Shown piece after piece: positions 8,080 to 17,545 of a DNA stretch of 64,000 nucleotides. Numbering within the stretch: the first letter of the stretch is position 1; each line of letters starts with the position of its first letter. Under the pieces are notes generated by a model, which saw only the letters and a program-made list of their open reading frames with translations, made no database searches and had not been told where the DNA came from. The position numbers were made by a program, and so were the translations under genes. This DNA is from JAAXHH01 sp965225915 (lineage in GTDB: Bacteria > JAAXHH01): assembly GCA_965225915.1 (NCBI GenBank), contig OZ245326.1, positions 744,001 to 808,000 on the forward strand, written 5' to 3'.

Positions 8080-10353
8080 ATGCAGTCACGGGGTGAAGTC
8101 AACCGGTCGTTGCGATCGTTCATCGCCGTGAGCGGACTGTGGGGCGCCTGGGGCCAGATGGTTGGCATGAATACCGCCGTGTTCGCGGGATTCGTGCTCT
8201 CCCTCGGCGCTGACGCCTCGGACATCGCCTTCTACTCGGCGATCGCGTCGATCCTCGCGCCGGTCCAGATCATCTCCTCCCTCTTCAGCAAGTCCATCGA
8301 GAACAAAAAGCAGTTGGTGATCTGTAGCAGAATTCTCGAGGCCCTGTTCCGTGGTTTAGTAATCACCATTCCCTTTCTCTTCGTAGAATCGCTGCACCAG
8401 CGGATGCTGCTCATCTTCCTGGTAGCGGGGCTGGTCTCCGGTTACGTCTACACACCCTTCTTCTCGAGCTGGGTCGCCGGTACCGTGCCGGAGAACATCC
8501 GGGCCCGCTTCACAAGCCGCCAGATCATAGTCAGCAGCCTCGCGGGCATGGCAGTAGGCGTGCTGACCGGGCGTTTCGTGGACTGGGTTCCGGACGAGGA
8601 AAAACTGACGGCCTTCGTCGTAGTTTTCTGCGTGGGCACCCTCTTCGGAATCATCGCCCCCCTGTTTCTGAAACGCGCGCCTTACCCGTCCCATGCCGAA
8701 GAGCCCGAGGCCCAGAACCCGTTACGCCACCTCCTGAAGCCCTTCCGGGACCGGAACTTCCGGCAGCTCGTCATCTTCTTCTCGTCCTGGCAGTTCGCCA
8801 TCGGCCTGGCCGGTCCCCTGTTCAGCGTGTTCATGCTCGACCGCCTGGGATTCGGCTATACCGCCATCTCCCTCTTGAGCGCCCTCGGCACGTTGTCCAC
8901 CATCGCCGGATACCGGATCTGGAGCGTACTGGTCGACCGCTTCGGAAGCAAGCCGGTACTCCAGATCCTGATCATACCCGGCGCCCTGAACGCCTTTCTG
9001 TGGGGCCTCTGCCAGCCGGGTTCGCATACCATGGTCGCCATCGCCATGTTACTTTCCGGCCTGATCATGGGCGGCATCAACCTGGCCGTGACGCCGCTGC
9101 GGTACGCGCTGCTGCCGAAGGAGAATCAGGACGAGCGGGTGGCCTACCTGGCCGCGTGGTCCACCTCCATCAATTTGCTCTACGCGACAGGCCCCCTCCT
9201 CGGCGGCATCCTGGTGGCGTCGCTGGTCGACGTCCGCTTCACCGTGGGAGGCTTCCTGATCCAGGACATCAACATCATGTTCTTCCTTAGCGGAATCATG
9301 CGCTTCGTGCCCCTGTTCCTCCTGGGGCCCGTGCGGGACGACCGGTCCATCTCGTCCCAGCAGCTCCTGTCGAACATGTTCCGGGGCAACCTGCTGAGCT
9401 ACACCTTCAACTACATCATGTTCAACGTGGCCACGGCCGAGGACCGCCGGGCCCGTGCGGCCTTCAGGCTCGGCCGGTCGCGCAACCCAATGGCCATCGA
9501 CCACCTCGTGCAGGCCCTGTCCGACGCCAGTTCCAAGGTGCGCCGCCAGGCGGCGCGGGCGCTGGGTGAAACCGGTTCGGAGACGGCAGTGGACACCCTG
9601 ATCCGGGAACTGGAGAGCCCATCTTCGGATATCCGCAGCGAAGCGGCTGAGGCCCTCGGCAAGCTGCAGCACGCCAAGGCGGTGGACGCCCTGGTCGAGG
9701 CCCTGGACGACGAGGATCCCAGGGTACAGATCAGCGCAATTTCCGGCCTGGGACAGATGGAGGGCGACGACGTGCAGGAACTCCTGTTCTGGCATTTCTC
9801 CAACAACGTCGACCCGCTGACCTTTCCCACACTGGTAGAGGCGCTGAGCCACCGTGAAGACTTCCGCATCATCAAGCCGACGTTCGACCGGCTCGGATCG
9901 GTTACCTCTCCCGCTGTACGGCTTCAGCTCCTCAACAATATCTGCTACACGCTAGGCGCCGGAGACCGGTTCTACAAGCTGCTGTCCATGGAGGAGAACG
10001 AACGTTACGGGGAACTCGAAGGGATGATCAAGAGTGCGATCTCCGGCCTTACGGAATCGAAGGCCGTTCCGGAGGACGCCCGTCGAGGCGTGGAACGCCT
10101 ATTCGCCCTTTTTACCCAGGCTTACGAGCGCAACGACGTGCCGGCCATGATGGAACAAGCCCGACTGCTGGCGGCGTTGATCCGCGACAGCCAACCCGTC
10201 GTCGAACAAAGCGCGTACGATACCCTGTCGGTATATCTCATTATCATGACCATGAACCACTTCATCGCCAGCGACGCCCACCAGGACCTGCCCGCGGCCC
10301 AGGAGATCTTCCTGGTGGTGTGCATGAGCCGCATCGCAGCCCTGGTGAAGTGA
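8080..10353 (+). CDS. MFS transporter fused to C-terminal HEAT repeats
   Basis: About 757 aa. Residues 1-430 form a 12-helix major facilitator core, starting around LSLGADASDIAFYSAIAS and ending around MFFLSGIMRFVPLFLLGP. Residues about 460-600 hold three or more HEAT-like repeats, each helix pair with the pattern AIDHLVQALSD...VRRQAARALGE, AVDTLIRELESP...IRSEAAEALGK, and AVDALVEALDDEDPRVQISAISGLG. The last 150 residues are helical and unassigned. MFS proteins move small solutes; HEAT repeats usually bind proteins, so a cytoplasmic regulatory or scaffolding domain is likely. The start at 8080 follows CGGAG with nine-base spacing; an in-frame TTG at 8026 has no ribosome site. The substrate is unknown. 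Confidence 0.88.
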   Translation: MQSRGEVNRSLRSFIAVSGLWGAWGQMVGMNTAVFAGFVLSLGADASDIAFYSAIASILAPVQIISSLFSKSIENKKQLVICSRILEALFRGLVITIPFLFVESLHQRMLLIFLVAGLVSGYVYTPFFSSWVAGTVPENIRARFTSRQIIVSSLAGMAVGVLTGRFVDWVPDEEKLTAFVVVFCVGTLFGIIAPLFLKRAPYPSHAEEPEAQNPLRHLLKPFRDRNFRQLVIFFSSWQFAIGLAGPLFSVFMLDRLGFGYTAISLLSALGTLSTIAGYRIWSVLVDRFGSKPVLQILIIPGALNAFLWGLCQPGSHTMVAIAMLLSGLIMGGINLAVTPLRYALLPKENQDERVAYLAAWSTSINLLYATGPLLGGILVASLVDVRFTVGGFLIQDINIMFFLSGIMRFVPLFLLGPVRDDRSISSQQLLSNMFRGNLLSYTFNYIMFNVATAEDRRARAAFRLGRSRNPMAIDHLVQALSDASSKVRRQAARALGETGSETAVDTLIRELESPSSDIRSEAAEALGKLQHAKAVDALVEALDDEDPRVQISAISGLGQMEGDDVQELLFWHFSNNVDPLTFPTLVEALSHREDFRIIKPTFDRLGSVTSPAVRLQLLNNICYTLGAGDRFYKLLSMEENERYGELEGMIKSAISGLTESKAVPEDARRGVERLFALFTQAYERNDVPAMMEQARLLAALIRDSQPVVEQSAYDTLSVYLIIMTMNHFIASDAHQDLPAAQEIFLVVCMSRIAALVK

Positions 10354-10501
10354 TCGGGTTGGTCGTGTGCTCGTCGGATGACCCATCTGGCTGCTCGCCG
10401 GATGAGTGAACCTGTTGACCGCCTGCCTGTCGAATGATCTGCCTGGCCGCTTGCCGATCAATTGACTTCGTTAAACTAAACGAAAGTGAAAGAAGCCGAA
10501 C

Positions 10502-11638
10502 ATGAATGCACGCCACGAACAGTTTCACCTGGCCATCGCCGGGGCCTGCGGACGGGGTCTCGGTTTCCGTAACGCCTGCGACGCCCTGCCCCGGGTCCGC
10601 GTCCACGCCGTGTGCGACATCGACGCCGAAGCCCTGCCCGGGACCGCTGAATTGCTGGGCGCGTCGGAAAAGTACACCGATTACGAGGAAATGCTGGAGA
10701 AATCCGACCTGGACGGGGTGATCATCGCCACGCCCATGCCCCTCCACGCGCCCCAGGCCATCGCCGCTCTGAACCGGGGACTGCACGTATTCAGCGAGGT
10801 GCCGGCGGCCGTATCGGTCGAGCAATGCAGGGGAATCGTCCAGGCGGCCCGGGAATCCGGCGGCGTGTACATGATGGCCGAAAACTACACCTACATCCGG
10901 GAAAACGTGCTGGTTAAAGCGCTCGTGGAGTCGGGGCATTTCGGCACGCCCTACTACGCCGAGGGAGAATACATCCACGAGCTCAAGGGCTACGACGAGC
11001 ATCGCCTCGCGGCCCGGGGCCTGCCTCCGGAGCAGGTCTGGCGGCGCCACTGGCAGTCCGGCATCGACGGCATTACCTACGGCACCCACAGCCTTGGACC
11101 CATCCTGCAGTGGATGGACGACCGGGTCGCCCACGTCACCTGCCACGGCAGCGGCCACCACTACGTCGACGCGGAAGGCAGACGCTACGCCCAGGACACC
11201 AGCGTCATGCTCTGCAAGATGGCGCGGGGCGGACTGGCCAAGATCCGGATGGACCTTACCTCCGACCGGCCCCACGCGCTGGCCAACTACCAGCTCCAGG
11301 GCACCGACGGCTGCTACGAATCGGCGCGCGGGACGGGACAGCTCAACCGGATCTGGCTCCGGTCCCGTTGCGAGGACGAGAATACGTGGATGGACCTCCA
11401 CGAGCTGGCGGAAGCGTTCATGCCTGACTGGATGAAGGCAACGGCCGCGCAGGGCGCTGGGCACGGCGGGAGCGACTACCACGAACTCGTGGAATTCATC
11501 GACGCCGCAGAAGGCCGCCGCAAGCTGTCCATCGGGCTTCACGAGGCCATGGACATGACCTTGCCCGGCCTGGTCAGCCAGCAGTCCATCGCCGAAAACG
11601 GCCGTTCCCTTCCCGTTCCGGATTCCAGGAAATGGTAG
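10502..11638 (+). CDS. Gfo/Idh/MocA family oxidoreductase
   Basis: A 378-aa protein with the N-terminal motif AIAGACGRGLGFRNAC (the GxGxxG variant), the dinucleotide-binding region to about residue 125, and a C-terminal oxidoreductase domain. The EVPAAV segment near residue 100 occupies the place of the usual EKP motif; the catalytic Lys of EKP is replaced, a common variation in this superfamily but one that may alter activity. It lies upstream of two D-amino-acid-type PLP enzymes. The substrate is unknown. The ATG at 10502 is preceded by AAAGAAG. Confidence 0.9.
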   Translation: MNARHEQFHLAIAGACGRGLGFRNACDALPRVRVHAVCDIDAEALPGTAELLGASEKYTDYEEMLEKSDLDGVIIATPMPLHAPQAIAALNRGLHVFSEVPAAVSVEQCRGIVQAARESGGVYMMAENYTYIRENVLVKALVESGHFGTPYYAEGEYIHELKGYDEHRLAARGLPPEQVWRRHWQSGIDGITYGTHSLGPILQWMDDRVAHVTCHGSGHHYVDAEGRRYAQDTSVMLCKMARGGLAKIRMDLTSDRPHALANYQLQGTDGCYESARGTGQLNRIWLRSRCEDENTWMDLHELAEAFMPDWMKATAAQGAGHGGSDYHELVEFIDAAEGRRKLSIGLHEAMDMTLPGLVSQQSIAENGRSLPVPDSRKW

Positions 11639-11811
11639 GTGGAATCTCGAAAACCTGTAAGACGGTTCACACCGGGCGTAGGGGTTGGAATCCCCTGTAC
11701 TATTACGGCTTTCCGGGCTATACTTTGAGCATTCCAAACTTAAGCCGGATTCGCTGGTGAGCATTCCAAAATCGACGTCTGATCGCCCGCAACAACCGAG
11801 GAGCACTACCC

Positions 11812-12900
11812 ATGGCCCACCCCGGCAGCCCGATCGAAGACATCGACACCCCGGCCCTGGTGATCGACCTGGACCTGATGGAGGGCAACATCGCCCGCAT
11901 GGCCGAATTCTTCGCCGACAAGGACGCCCATCTGCGGCCCCATACGAAGACCCATAAGACGCCGGTCCTCGCCCACCGGCAGATCGAGGCCGGCGCCCGG
12001 GGCGTCACCTGTGCCAAGCTGGGCGAGGCGGAGGTCATGGCGGCAGCCGGAATCCGGGACATCCTCGTCGCCAACCAGGTCGTGGGACGCGTAAAGATCG
12101 ACCGCCTGGTCGCCCTCGCGCGCCATTCGGACATCATCGTCGCCTCGGACCATGAAGACAACGTGCAGGAGATCTCCGACGCGGCCGTTAGCGCCGGTAC
12201 CCGCGTGAACATGATCATCGAGGTCGACGTGGGCATGCAGCGTTGCGGCGTGCCGCCAGGGGAACCCGCCTGGAAGCTTGCGCAGGCGATCGACCGCTAC
12301 CCCGGTGTCATCTTCCGCGGGGTGATGGGCTACGAGGGCCATATCATTGGAAACCCCGACGACGAAGCCCGGTACGCCGGGTGCCGGGAATCCATGACGA
12401 TGCTGACCCAGACGGCGGACTATATCCGGGAAAGGGGCCTGCCCGTGGACCTGGTCAGCGGCGGCGGTACGGGCACCTACAAGGTCACCGGGACCTTCCC
12501 GGGGGTGAACGAGGTGCAGGCGGGGTCTTACATCCTGATGGACGGTACTTACCAGCAACGCATCCCTGAATTCGATTGCGCGCTCACCATCTACGCCACC
12601 GTCGTCAGCCGTCCCGGAGACGAACTCGCCATCGGTGACGCTGGGCTCAAGACCATGACGAACGACATGGGACTGCAGACCGTCCGCGGCGTGGAAGGCA
12701 CCTCCATCCTGCGCCAATCCGAGGAACACGTCAAGATCGAACTCCCCGGCGCTTCCTGTACCCTGAGGCCGGGCGACAAGATCCACATCATCCCGAGCCA
12801 CTGCTGCACGACCATCAACCTCCACGACCGCTTCTACGGCGTGCGCAACGGAACGGTCGAGACCGTGTGGGACATCGCGGCCCGCGGCAGATTGCAGTAG
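11812..12900 (+). CDS. D-serine dehydratase/D-threonine aldolase-like fold-III PLP enzyme
   Basis: A 362-aa alanine-racemase-like protein. The PLP lysine lies in LRPHTKTHKTP near residue 47. The C-terminal metal site reads PSHCCTT near residue 325, i.e. His-x-Cys. From memory, His-x-Cys is the zinc site of eukaryotic-type D-serine dehydratase, while D-threonine aldolase has His-x-Asp, so this resembles the dehydratase group. It would act on D-serine or a related beta-hydroxy D-amino acid. GAGGAG before the ATG supports the start. It is 36 bases ahead of a paralogue with the same fold. The exact reaction is unknown. Confidence 0.87.
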   Translation: MAHPGSPIEDIDTPALVIDLDLMEGNIARMAEFFADKDAHLRPHTKTHKTPVLAHRQIEAGARGVTCAKLGEAEVMAAAGIRDILVANQVVGRVKIDRLVALARHSDIIVASDHEDNVQEISDAAVSAGTRVNMIIEVDVGMQRCGVPPGEPAWKLAQAIDRYPGVIFRGVMGYEGHIIGNPDDEARYAGCRESMTMLTQTADYIRERGLPVDLVSGGGTGTYKVTGTFPGVNEVQAGSYILMDGTYQQRIPEFDCALTIYATVVSRPGDELAIGDAGLKTMTNDMGLQTVRGVEGTSILRQSEEHVKIELPGASCTLRPGDKIHIIPSHCCTTINLHDRFYGVRNGTVETVWDIAARGRLQ

Positions 12901-12936
12901 CCGAATCAGCGTAAACTACAGTAAGGAGCACGACCC

Positions 12937-14037
12937 ATGGATCCCCGATATCTCGTCGCCAACGTCGATGAAATCCCCAGCCCGTCCATGCTGGTTTACC
13001 GCGAGCGGTTAAGGGAGAACATCGACCGGACGGTGGCGATCGCCGGCGGTCCCGAGCGCCTGCGTCCCCACGTGAAAACCCACAAGATGCGGACCGTAAT
13101 CGAAATGCAGCGCGAGGCGGGGATCTCCAGGTTCAAGTGCGCCACGCTATACGAGGCCCGGATGCTGGCGGAACTGGGCGTGAACGATGTCTTCATCGCC
13201 TACCAGATGATCGGTCCCAACATTGGCCGGCTGGTCGATCTCGCCGGACGCTTTCCCGGAACGACCTTTCGCGCCATGGTGGACGACCCTCGTGCGGCCG
13301 AAACGCTTTCATCAGCCGCCGCGAACGCCGGAGTCAATGTGGACGTCCTGGTGGACCTTGACGTGGGCCTGCACCGAACCGGGATCGCGCCGGGACCGGA
13401 TGCGTTGGAACTCTACGCGCTCCTGGACCGTCTGCCCGGCTTAACCCCCGGAGGCCTCCACGGCTACGACGGCCACAATCACCAGGCCGACCTCGAAGAG
13501 CGCAAGAAAGCCTGCGGGGCCGCGCTGGACATGGTACGGGCTTTCCAGGCTCAACTGGAATCCAGAGGTCTCCCGGTACCGCGGCGCGTCATGGGCGGTT
13601 CGATTTCCTTTCCCTGCTACGCCCCCGCCGAAGACGTGGAACCGTCACCGGGCACCTCGGTTTTCTGGGACTGGGGGTACAGCCAGCACTTTCCCGATCT
13701 GCCCTTCGAAGCCGCGGCCCTGCTCCTCGGCCGCATCATCAGCATCCCTACTTCCACGCGGGTGACCCTCGACCTGGGCAACAAGGCCATCGCCTCGGAT
13801 CCCGCCGGGCAGCGGGGCGTCGCCTGGAACCTTCCCGGTGCTGAACCCGGACTGCATAATGAGGAGCACTGGATCATGGAATGCCCGGACACCACGGATA
13901 TGGCAGTCGGCCATCCCGTATACGTCTTTCCCACCCATGTTTGTCCCTGCACCGCCCTCCACCGCCAGGTGTACGTGATCGACGGCGACGGCCACTGCCG
14001 CGAACAGTGGACGGTCGACGCGCGCGACCGCGAATAG
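12937..14037 (+). CDS. second D-serine dehydratase/D-threonine aldolase-like PLP enzyme
   Basis: 366 aa, the same fold as the gene before it, and the two form a tandem pair. The PLP lysine motif is LRPHVKTHKMR near residue 50, with HGYDGHNHQ near 175 and a His-x-Cys metal site in PTHVCPCTALH near 327. The first 15 residues (MDPRYLVANVDEIPSP) match the start of DSD1-type proteins. Ribosome site AAGGAG precedes the ATG. Divergence suggests different substrates for the two copies rather than recent duplication. Likely role is D-amino acid or beta-hydroxy amino acid degradation. Confidence 0.86.
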   Translation: MDPRYLVANVDEIPSPSMLVYRERLRENIDRTVAIAGGPERLRPHVKTHKMRTVIEMQREAGISRFKCATLYEARMLAELGVNDVFIAYQMIGPNIGRLVDLAGRFPGTTFRAMVDDPRAAETLSSAAANAGVNVDVLVDLDVGLHRTGIAPGPDALELYALLDRLPGLTPGGLHGYDGHNHQADLEERKKACGAALDMVRAFQAQLESRGLPVPRRVMGGSISFPCYAPAEDVEPSPGTSVFWDWGYSQHFPDLPFEAAALLLGRIISIPTSTRVTLDLGNKAIASDPAGQRGVAWNLPGAEPGLHNEEHWIMECPDTTDMAVGHPVYVFPTHVCPCTALHRQVYVIDGDGHCREQWTVDARDRE

Positions 14038-14095
14038 CGGCGCGGAGACCCTCCTTATTTGTGTGACAATCGTGTTACATTTTTGAACTTTGCTA

Positions 14096-14124
14096 TTGAC
14101 GAAGTGACGTAAATACATTATCTT
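14096..14124 (+). promoter_or_regulatory. candidate sigma-70-type promoter upstream of the enoyl-CoA hydratase
   Basis: TTGACG at 14096-14101 and TATCTT at 14119-14124 are 17 bases apart, close to the vegetative consensus. They lie about 95 bases before the crotonase start in an AT-richer gap. The same TATCTT -10 recurs in the promoter candidate at 30533-30560. Confidence 0.45.
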
Positions 14125-14218
14125 AAACCGTTCGTGGTTGACGCGATAACCGGGTTGTGTTCCTTTGGAACCGTCCCGGTGAAATAGTTTTTTCCAGGCA
14201 CGTCGACAAGGCGCTTGC

Positions 14219-14998
14219 ATGTCGTTTGAGACGATCCTCTTTAATCAGGACCGCGGGGTGGTTACGCTTTTGATCAACCACCCACCCTTGAACGTACTTA
14301 GCGCCCAGGTCGGAAAAGATCTCGACGAAGCGCTTGACCGGATCGACGGTGATTCAACTGCTTCCGTGGTGGTTCTCACGGGGAGCGGCGACCGGGCCTT
14401 TGCCGCCGGAGCCGATATCCGGGAACTGCAACGGCTGTCGGGTGCGGACGCCGAGGAAATGACCCATCGCTGGCATCGTCTCTTCCGGCGGATCGAAAGT
14501 TTTCGACTGCCGGTCATCGCCGCCGTAAACGGGGTGGCGCTCGGAGGCGGTTGCGAACTGGCCATGGCGTGCGACTTGCGGTACGCCTCGGAGAAAGCCC
14601 GGTTCGGCCAGCCGGAAATCAACCTTGGGCTGGTCCCGGGATGGGGCGGAACACAGCGGCTGCCGCGGCTGATTGGCCGGGGAAGGGCTCTTGAGTTGAT
14701 GATGACGGGCGATATGTTCGATGCCGCGGAGGCCGAGCGCCTCGGGCTCGTCAATCGTGTCACGGCGCCGGAAGCCTTGATGGAGACGGTCGGGGAACTG
14801 GCCGGGCGCATGGCTGCCAAGGGCGGCGTCGCCCTCGCATCCATCAAGACCTGCGTCAATGAAGGGCTGGATCAGACGCTGGACGACGCCCTGGCACTGG
14901 AGGCCCGTGAATTCGGAGCAGTAAGCTCCACAGAAGACAAGGCGGAAGGCATTGCGGCGTTTCTCGAGAAGCGCCCGGCGCAGTTCCGGGGTCGCTGA
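14219..14998 (+). CDS. enoyl-CoA hydratase/isomerase family protein
   Basis: 259 aa, standard crotonase length. It shows the oxyanion-hole segment FAAGADIRELQ near residue 60, the GVALGGGCELAMACDLRYA motif near 105 and the second glutamate region GQPEINLGLVPGWGGTQRL near 135; both catalytic-type glutamates (CELA and PEI) are present, as expected of a true hydratase. It would hydrate trans-2-enoyl-CoA in beta-oxidation or a related acyl-CoA route. It has its own candidate promoter. A small unknown protein follows. Confidence 0.93.
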   Translation: MSFETILFNQDRGVVTLLINHPPLNVLSAQVGKDLDEALDRIDGDSTASVVVLTGSGDRAFAAGADIRELQRLSGADAEEMTHRWHRLFRRIESFRLPVIAAVNGVALGGGCELAMACDLRYASEKARFGQPEINLGLVPGWGGTQRLPRLIGRGRALELMMTGDMFDAAEAERLGLVNRVTAPEALMETVGELAGRMAAKGGVALASIKTCVNEGLDQTLDDALALEAREFGAVSSTEDKAEGIAAFLEKRPAQFRGR

Positions 14999-15075
14999 TT
15001 CCGGCGGGAGTACGCGGTAGGCCAATTTAATCGATAACCGTATCCACAGGTACGCGGCAGGAAGAGAGAGTAGGT

Positions 15076-15393
15076 ATGCAGATGGGACCCACCGACGGTG
15101 AATACATTCAGGTAACGGGTGAATTCGAAAAGCGTGAAGCCATCGAATTCTGCGTTCAGGATCTTAACAGCAAGAAGATGGAATTCGGCGTCTGCGAGCA
15201 GGACGGCAAGTACTTCGTCGCCCGGGTCATCGTACCCGACGAGGAGATCGATACCCGTTCCAAGATCATCACGATGCGCAGCGACCGGGTGGACATACAC
15301 GGCAATCCGCGGGGGATCATCCGCAAGGGGATCTATAACTTCGTAGAGTGGTACGCGGACGGAGAGGTTTCCGCGCAGGCCAGCGCCGTCTAA
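15076..15393 (+). CDS. conserved small hypothetical protein (105 aa)
   Basis: 105 aa, soluble-looking, rich in charged beta-type residues, with no recognised domain. The stretch REAIEFCVQDLNSKKMEFG and DEEIDTRSKIITMRSDR give alternating strands. A purine-rich ribosome site (GGAAGAGAGAGTAGG) lies just before the ATG and codon use matches neighbours, so it is probably a real gene. It follows the crotonase gene by about 77 bases. No function is proposed. Confidence 0.72.
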   Translation: MQMGPTDGEYIQVTGEFEKREAIEFCVQDLNSKKMEFGVCEQDGKYFVARVIVPDEEIDTRSKIITMRSDRVDIHGNPRGIIRKGIYNFVEWYADGEVSAQASAV

Positions 15394-15556
15394 GATCCGG
15401 ATCGATTCACCCTGGAGCGGCCGGTCCACTGTCAGCAACCTGGTCGGGCGGAACCCGGATCGCTTCGTACCTGAAATGCTCCGTACCCGATCCGTTCCGT
15501 ACCTGAACCAGTCAGAATACTTCGAAAACCCAGGCTGCGCGCCTATTGCTCGACAT

Positions 15557-15590
15557 AACCATGGAAGCTAGCCAGCCTTCCATGGTTTTT
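15557..15590 (+). terminator. hairpin followed by Ts between the hypothetical gene and the ABC-F gene
   Basis: AACCATGGAAG (15557-15567) pairs perfectly with CTTCCATGGTT (15577-15587) across a 9-base loop and is followed by a short T run. The 11-bp perfect stem fits a rho-independent terminator. It ends only 40 bases before the ABC-F start at 15631, so it might also act as an attenuator. Confidence 0.6.
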
Positions 15591-15630
15591 GATATTGTCC
15601 CATTTTCCTCTTGCGAACGAAGCCGTCAGC

Positions 15631-17532
15631 ATGCCTCTCGTCTCCCTCCATAAGGTCGCGAAATACTACGGCGCACAGTGCGTCCTGGAGGACATAAGCT
15701 GGGGCATCGATCCTGGTCATCACGTGGGCCTCATCGGTTCCAACGGTACCGGGAAGACGACCATGCTGCAGCTCATAACCGGCGACCTGTCGCCAGACGA
15801 AGGCGAAATCTCACGCCGCCGCGACGTACGGATCGGCTACCTGACCCAGGACGCCCACCTGACTTCCACCAACTCCGTCCTTGACGAGGCGCTGAGCAGT
15901 TTCGAGCGTATTCACGACCTGGAACAACGGCTTCGCGAGGCCGAAGAAGCGCTGGAAAAAGCAAAGGGCGACGCGGAAGAAACCGAACGCCGGCTATTGC
16001 AGTACGGACGGCTGGAGGAAGAGTACGAGCGGGCCGGGGGATATACCTACCAGCACCGCGCGCGAGCGGTGCTCCACGGCCTGGGCTTCAAGGACGAAGA
16101 CCTGCCCTTGCCCGTCCACGTGCTCAGCGGGGGACAGAAGACGCGCCTGCGGCTTGGAAAGCTGCTGCTGGGCGACGCGGACCTGTTGCTGCTCGACGAA
16201 CCGGAAAGCCACCTCGACGTGGCCGCGACGGAATGGCTGGAGGAGTATATCACGGAACACCCTGCGGCGATCCTGCTCGTGTCCCACGACCGCTATTTTC
16301 TCGACCGAACCGTTAACCGCATCGCCGAACTGGAAGACCTGGGCCTGAAGAACTTCCCCGGCAATTACACCCAGGCCATGGCGGTCAAGGCCGAACGCCT
16401 CAAGGCGCAGCAACGGCAGTACGAACAGCAGCAGGCTTTTATCAAGGAACGGGAAGAGTTCATCCGGCGGCACATCGAGGGTGTGAAAACCCTGCAGGCC
16501 CAGGGTCGCCGCAGCCACCTGGAACGCCTGAAACGCATCGAGAAGCCGCGGGCGCGGCACCGCACGGCGTCCATCAACTTCGGCTCGATGAAGCGCAGCG
16601 GCCGGGACGTGCTCATGCTTGACGGCCTATCTAAAAGTTACGGCATAAAGACGCTGTTCTCGAACCTTTCCTTCACCCAGCACCTTGGCGATCGCGTGGG
16701 ACTGATCGGGTACAACGGCGCCGGCAAGACCACGCTGCTTCGCATGATCGTCGGCCAGGAGATGCCCTCATCGGGAACCATACGCCTCGGCACGGGCGTG
16801 GACATCGGCTACTACGACCAGGAACGGGCAAGCCTGTCGGGCGAGCGGTCAGTGCTGAACGAACTCTGGTCCGTCAAGCCGTCCATGAACGAGGGCTCGG
16901 TGCGCAACCTACTCGGCCGTTTCCTGTTCCCCGGAGACGACGTCTTCAAGCAGGTGAGCCTGTTGAGCGGGGGCGAACAGGGCCGCCTGGCGCTGGCCAA
17001 GCTGATCCTCGAAGAACCGAACTTCCTCGTACTCGACGAGCCGACCAACCATCTCGATATCCTGTCCCGGCAAGCCCTCGAGCAGGCCCTGGCCGATTAC
17101 CCCGGCACCCTGATGGTGGCGTCCCACGACCGGTACTTCCTTGACCAGATGGTGAACGCGCTCCTGATCTTCGAACAGGAAGGCGTCAGCCACTGGACGG
17201 GTACCTACTCGGAATACCGGGTATTCAAGGAGGAACAACGCCTGGCCGAGGCCAGGTCGAAGGAGAAAAAGCCCCGCAAGAAGACCGCGGCGGTCTACGA
17301 CCCCCGGGCAAAAGAGCGCAAGGAGCAGCAGAAAGTCGCCGAGGTCCTGGAAACGGCCATTCGGGAGAAAGAGGCCGAAATCGCGCGCCTCGAGGGCGAC
17401 CTGAACGAGGAAGGGACGTTCTCGGACCGCGATAAGGTATCGGAAGTCGGCAGTGCCTATATGCAAGCTCGTCAGGAGCTGGAAGACCTCTACGTGGAAT
17501 GGGAGGTCGCCGCCATGGAGCTGGAAGAATAA
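15631..17532 (+). CDS. ABC-F family ATP-binding protein
   Basis: About 633 aa with two ABC cassettes joined by a linker and a C-terminal coiled coil, no membrane segments. Cassette 1: Walker A GSNGTGKTT (36-44), signature LSGGQKTRL, Walker B LLLLDEPESHLD. Cassette 2: Walker A GYNGAGKTT, signature LSGGEQGRL, Walker B LVLDEPTNHLD. The linker (QRQYEQQQAFIKEREEFIRRH) and the C-terminal arm (QKVAEVLETAIREKEAEIARLE) are typical of Uup/EttA-type ribosome-binding factors. ABC-F proteins act on the ribosome in translation or antibiotic protection. Cassette 1 has DEPESHLD instead of DEPTNHLD. Start 15631 is preferred over 15589 because it begins the first strand, but the ribosome site is weak. Confidence 0.92.
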   Translation: MPLVSLHKVAKYYGAQCVLEDISWGIDPGHHVGLIGSNGTGKTTMLQLITGDLSPDEGEISRRRDVRIGYLTQDAHLTSTNSVLDEALSSFERIHDLEQRLREAEEALEKAKGDAEETERRLLQYGRLEEEYERAGGYTYQHRARAVLHGLGFKDEDLPLPVHVLSGGQKTRLRLGKLLLGDADLLLLDEPESHLDVAATEWLEEYITEHPAAILLVSHDRYFLDRTVNRIAELEDLGLKNFPGNYTQAMAVKAERLKAQQRQYEQQQAFIKEREEFIRRHIEGVKTLQAQGRRSHLERLKRIEKPRARHRTASINFGSMKRSGRDVLMLDGLSKSYGIKTLFSNLSFTQHLGDRVGLIGYNGAGKTTLLRMIVGQEMPSSGTIRLGTGVDIGYYDQERASLSGERSVLNELWSVKPSMNEGSVRNLLGRFLFPGDDVFKQVSLLSGGEQGRLALAKLILEEPNFLVLDEPTNHLDILSRQALEQALADYPGTLMVASHDRYFLDQMVNALLIFEQEGVSHWTGTYSEYRVFKEEQRLAEARSKEKKPRKKTAAVYDPRAKERKEQQKVAEVLETAIREKEAEIARLEGDLNEEGTFSDRDKVSEVGSAYMQARQELEDLYVEWEVAAMELEE

Positions 17533-17545
17533 CAGTGGAGGAAAT

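Noticed and set aside
10262..11806. 514-aa minus-strand open frame opposite the oxidoreductase gene
   Set aside because: It lies exactly antisense to a well-supported Gfo/Idh/MocA gene, has no recognisable domain and no ribosome site; antisense frames are common in GC-rich DNA.
15589..15630. Upstream 14-residue extension of the ABC-F protein
   Set aside because: It begins inside the terminator hairpin's T run and has no ribosome site; the first beta strand begins at 15631.
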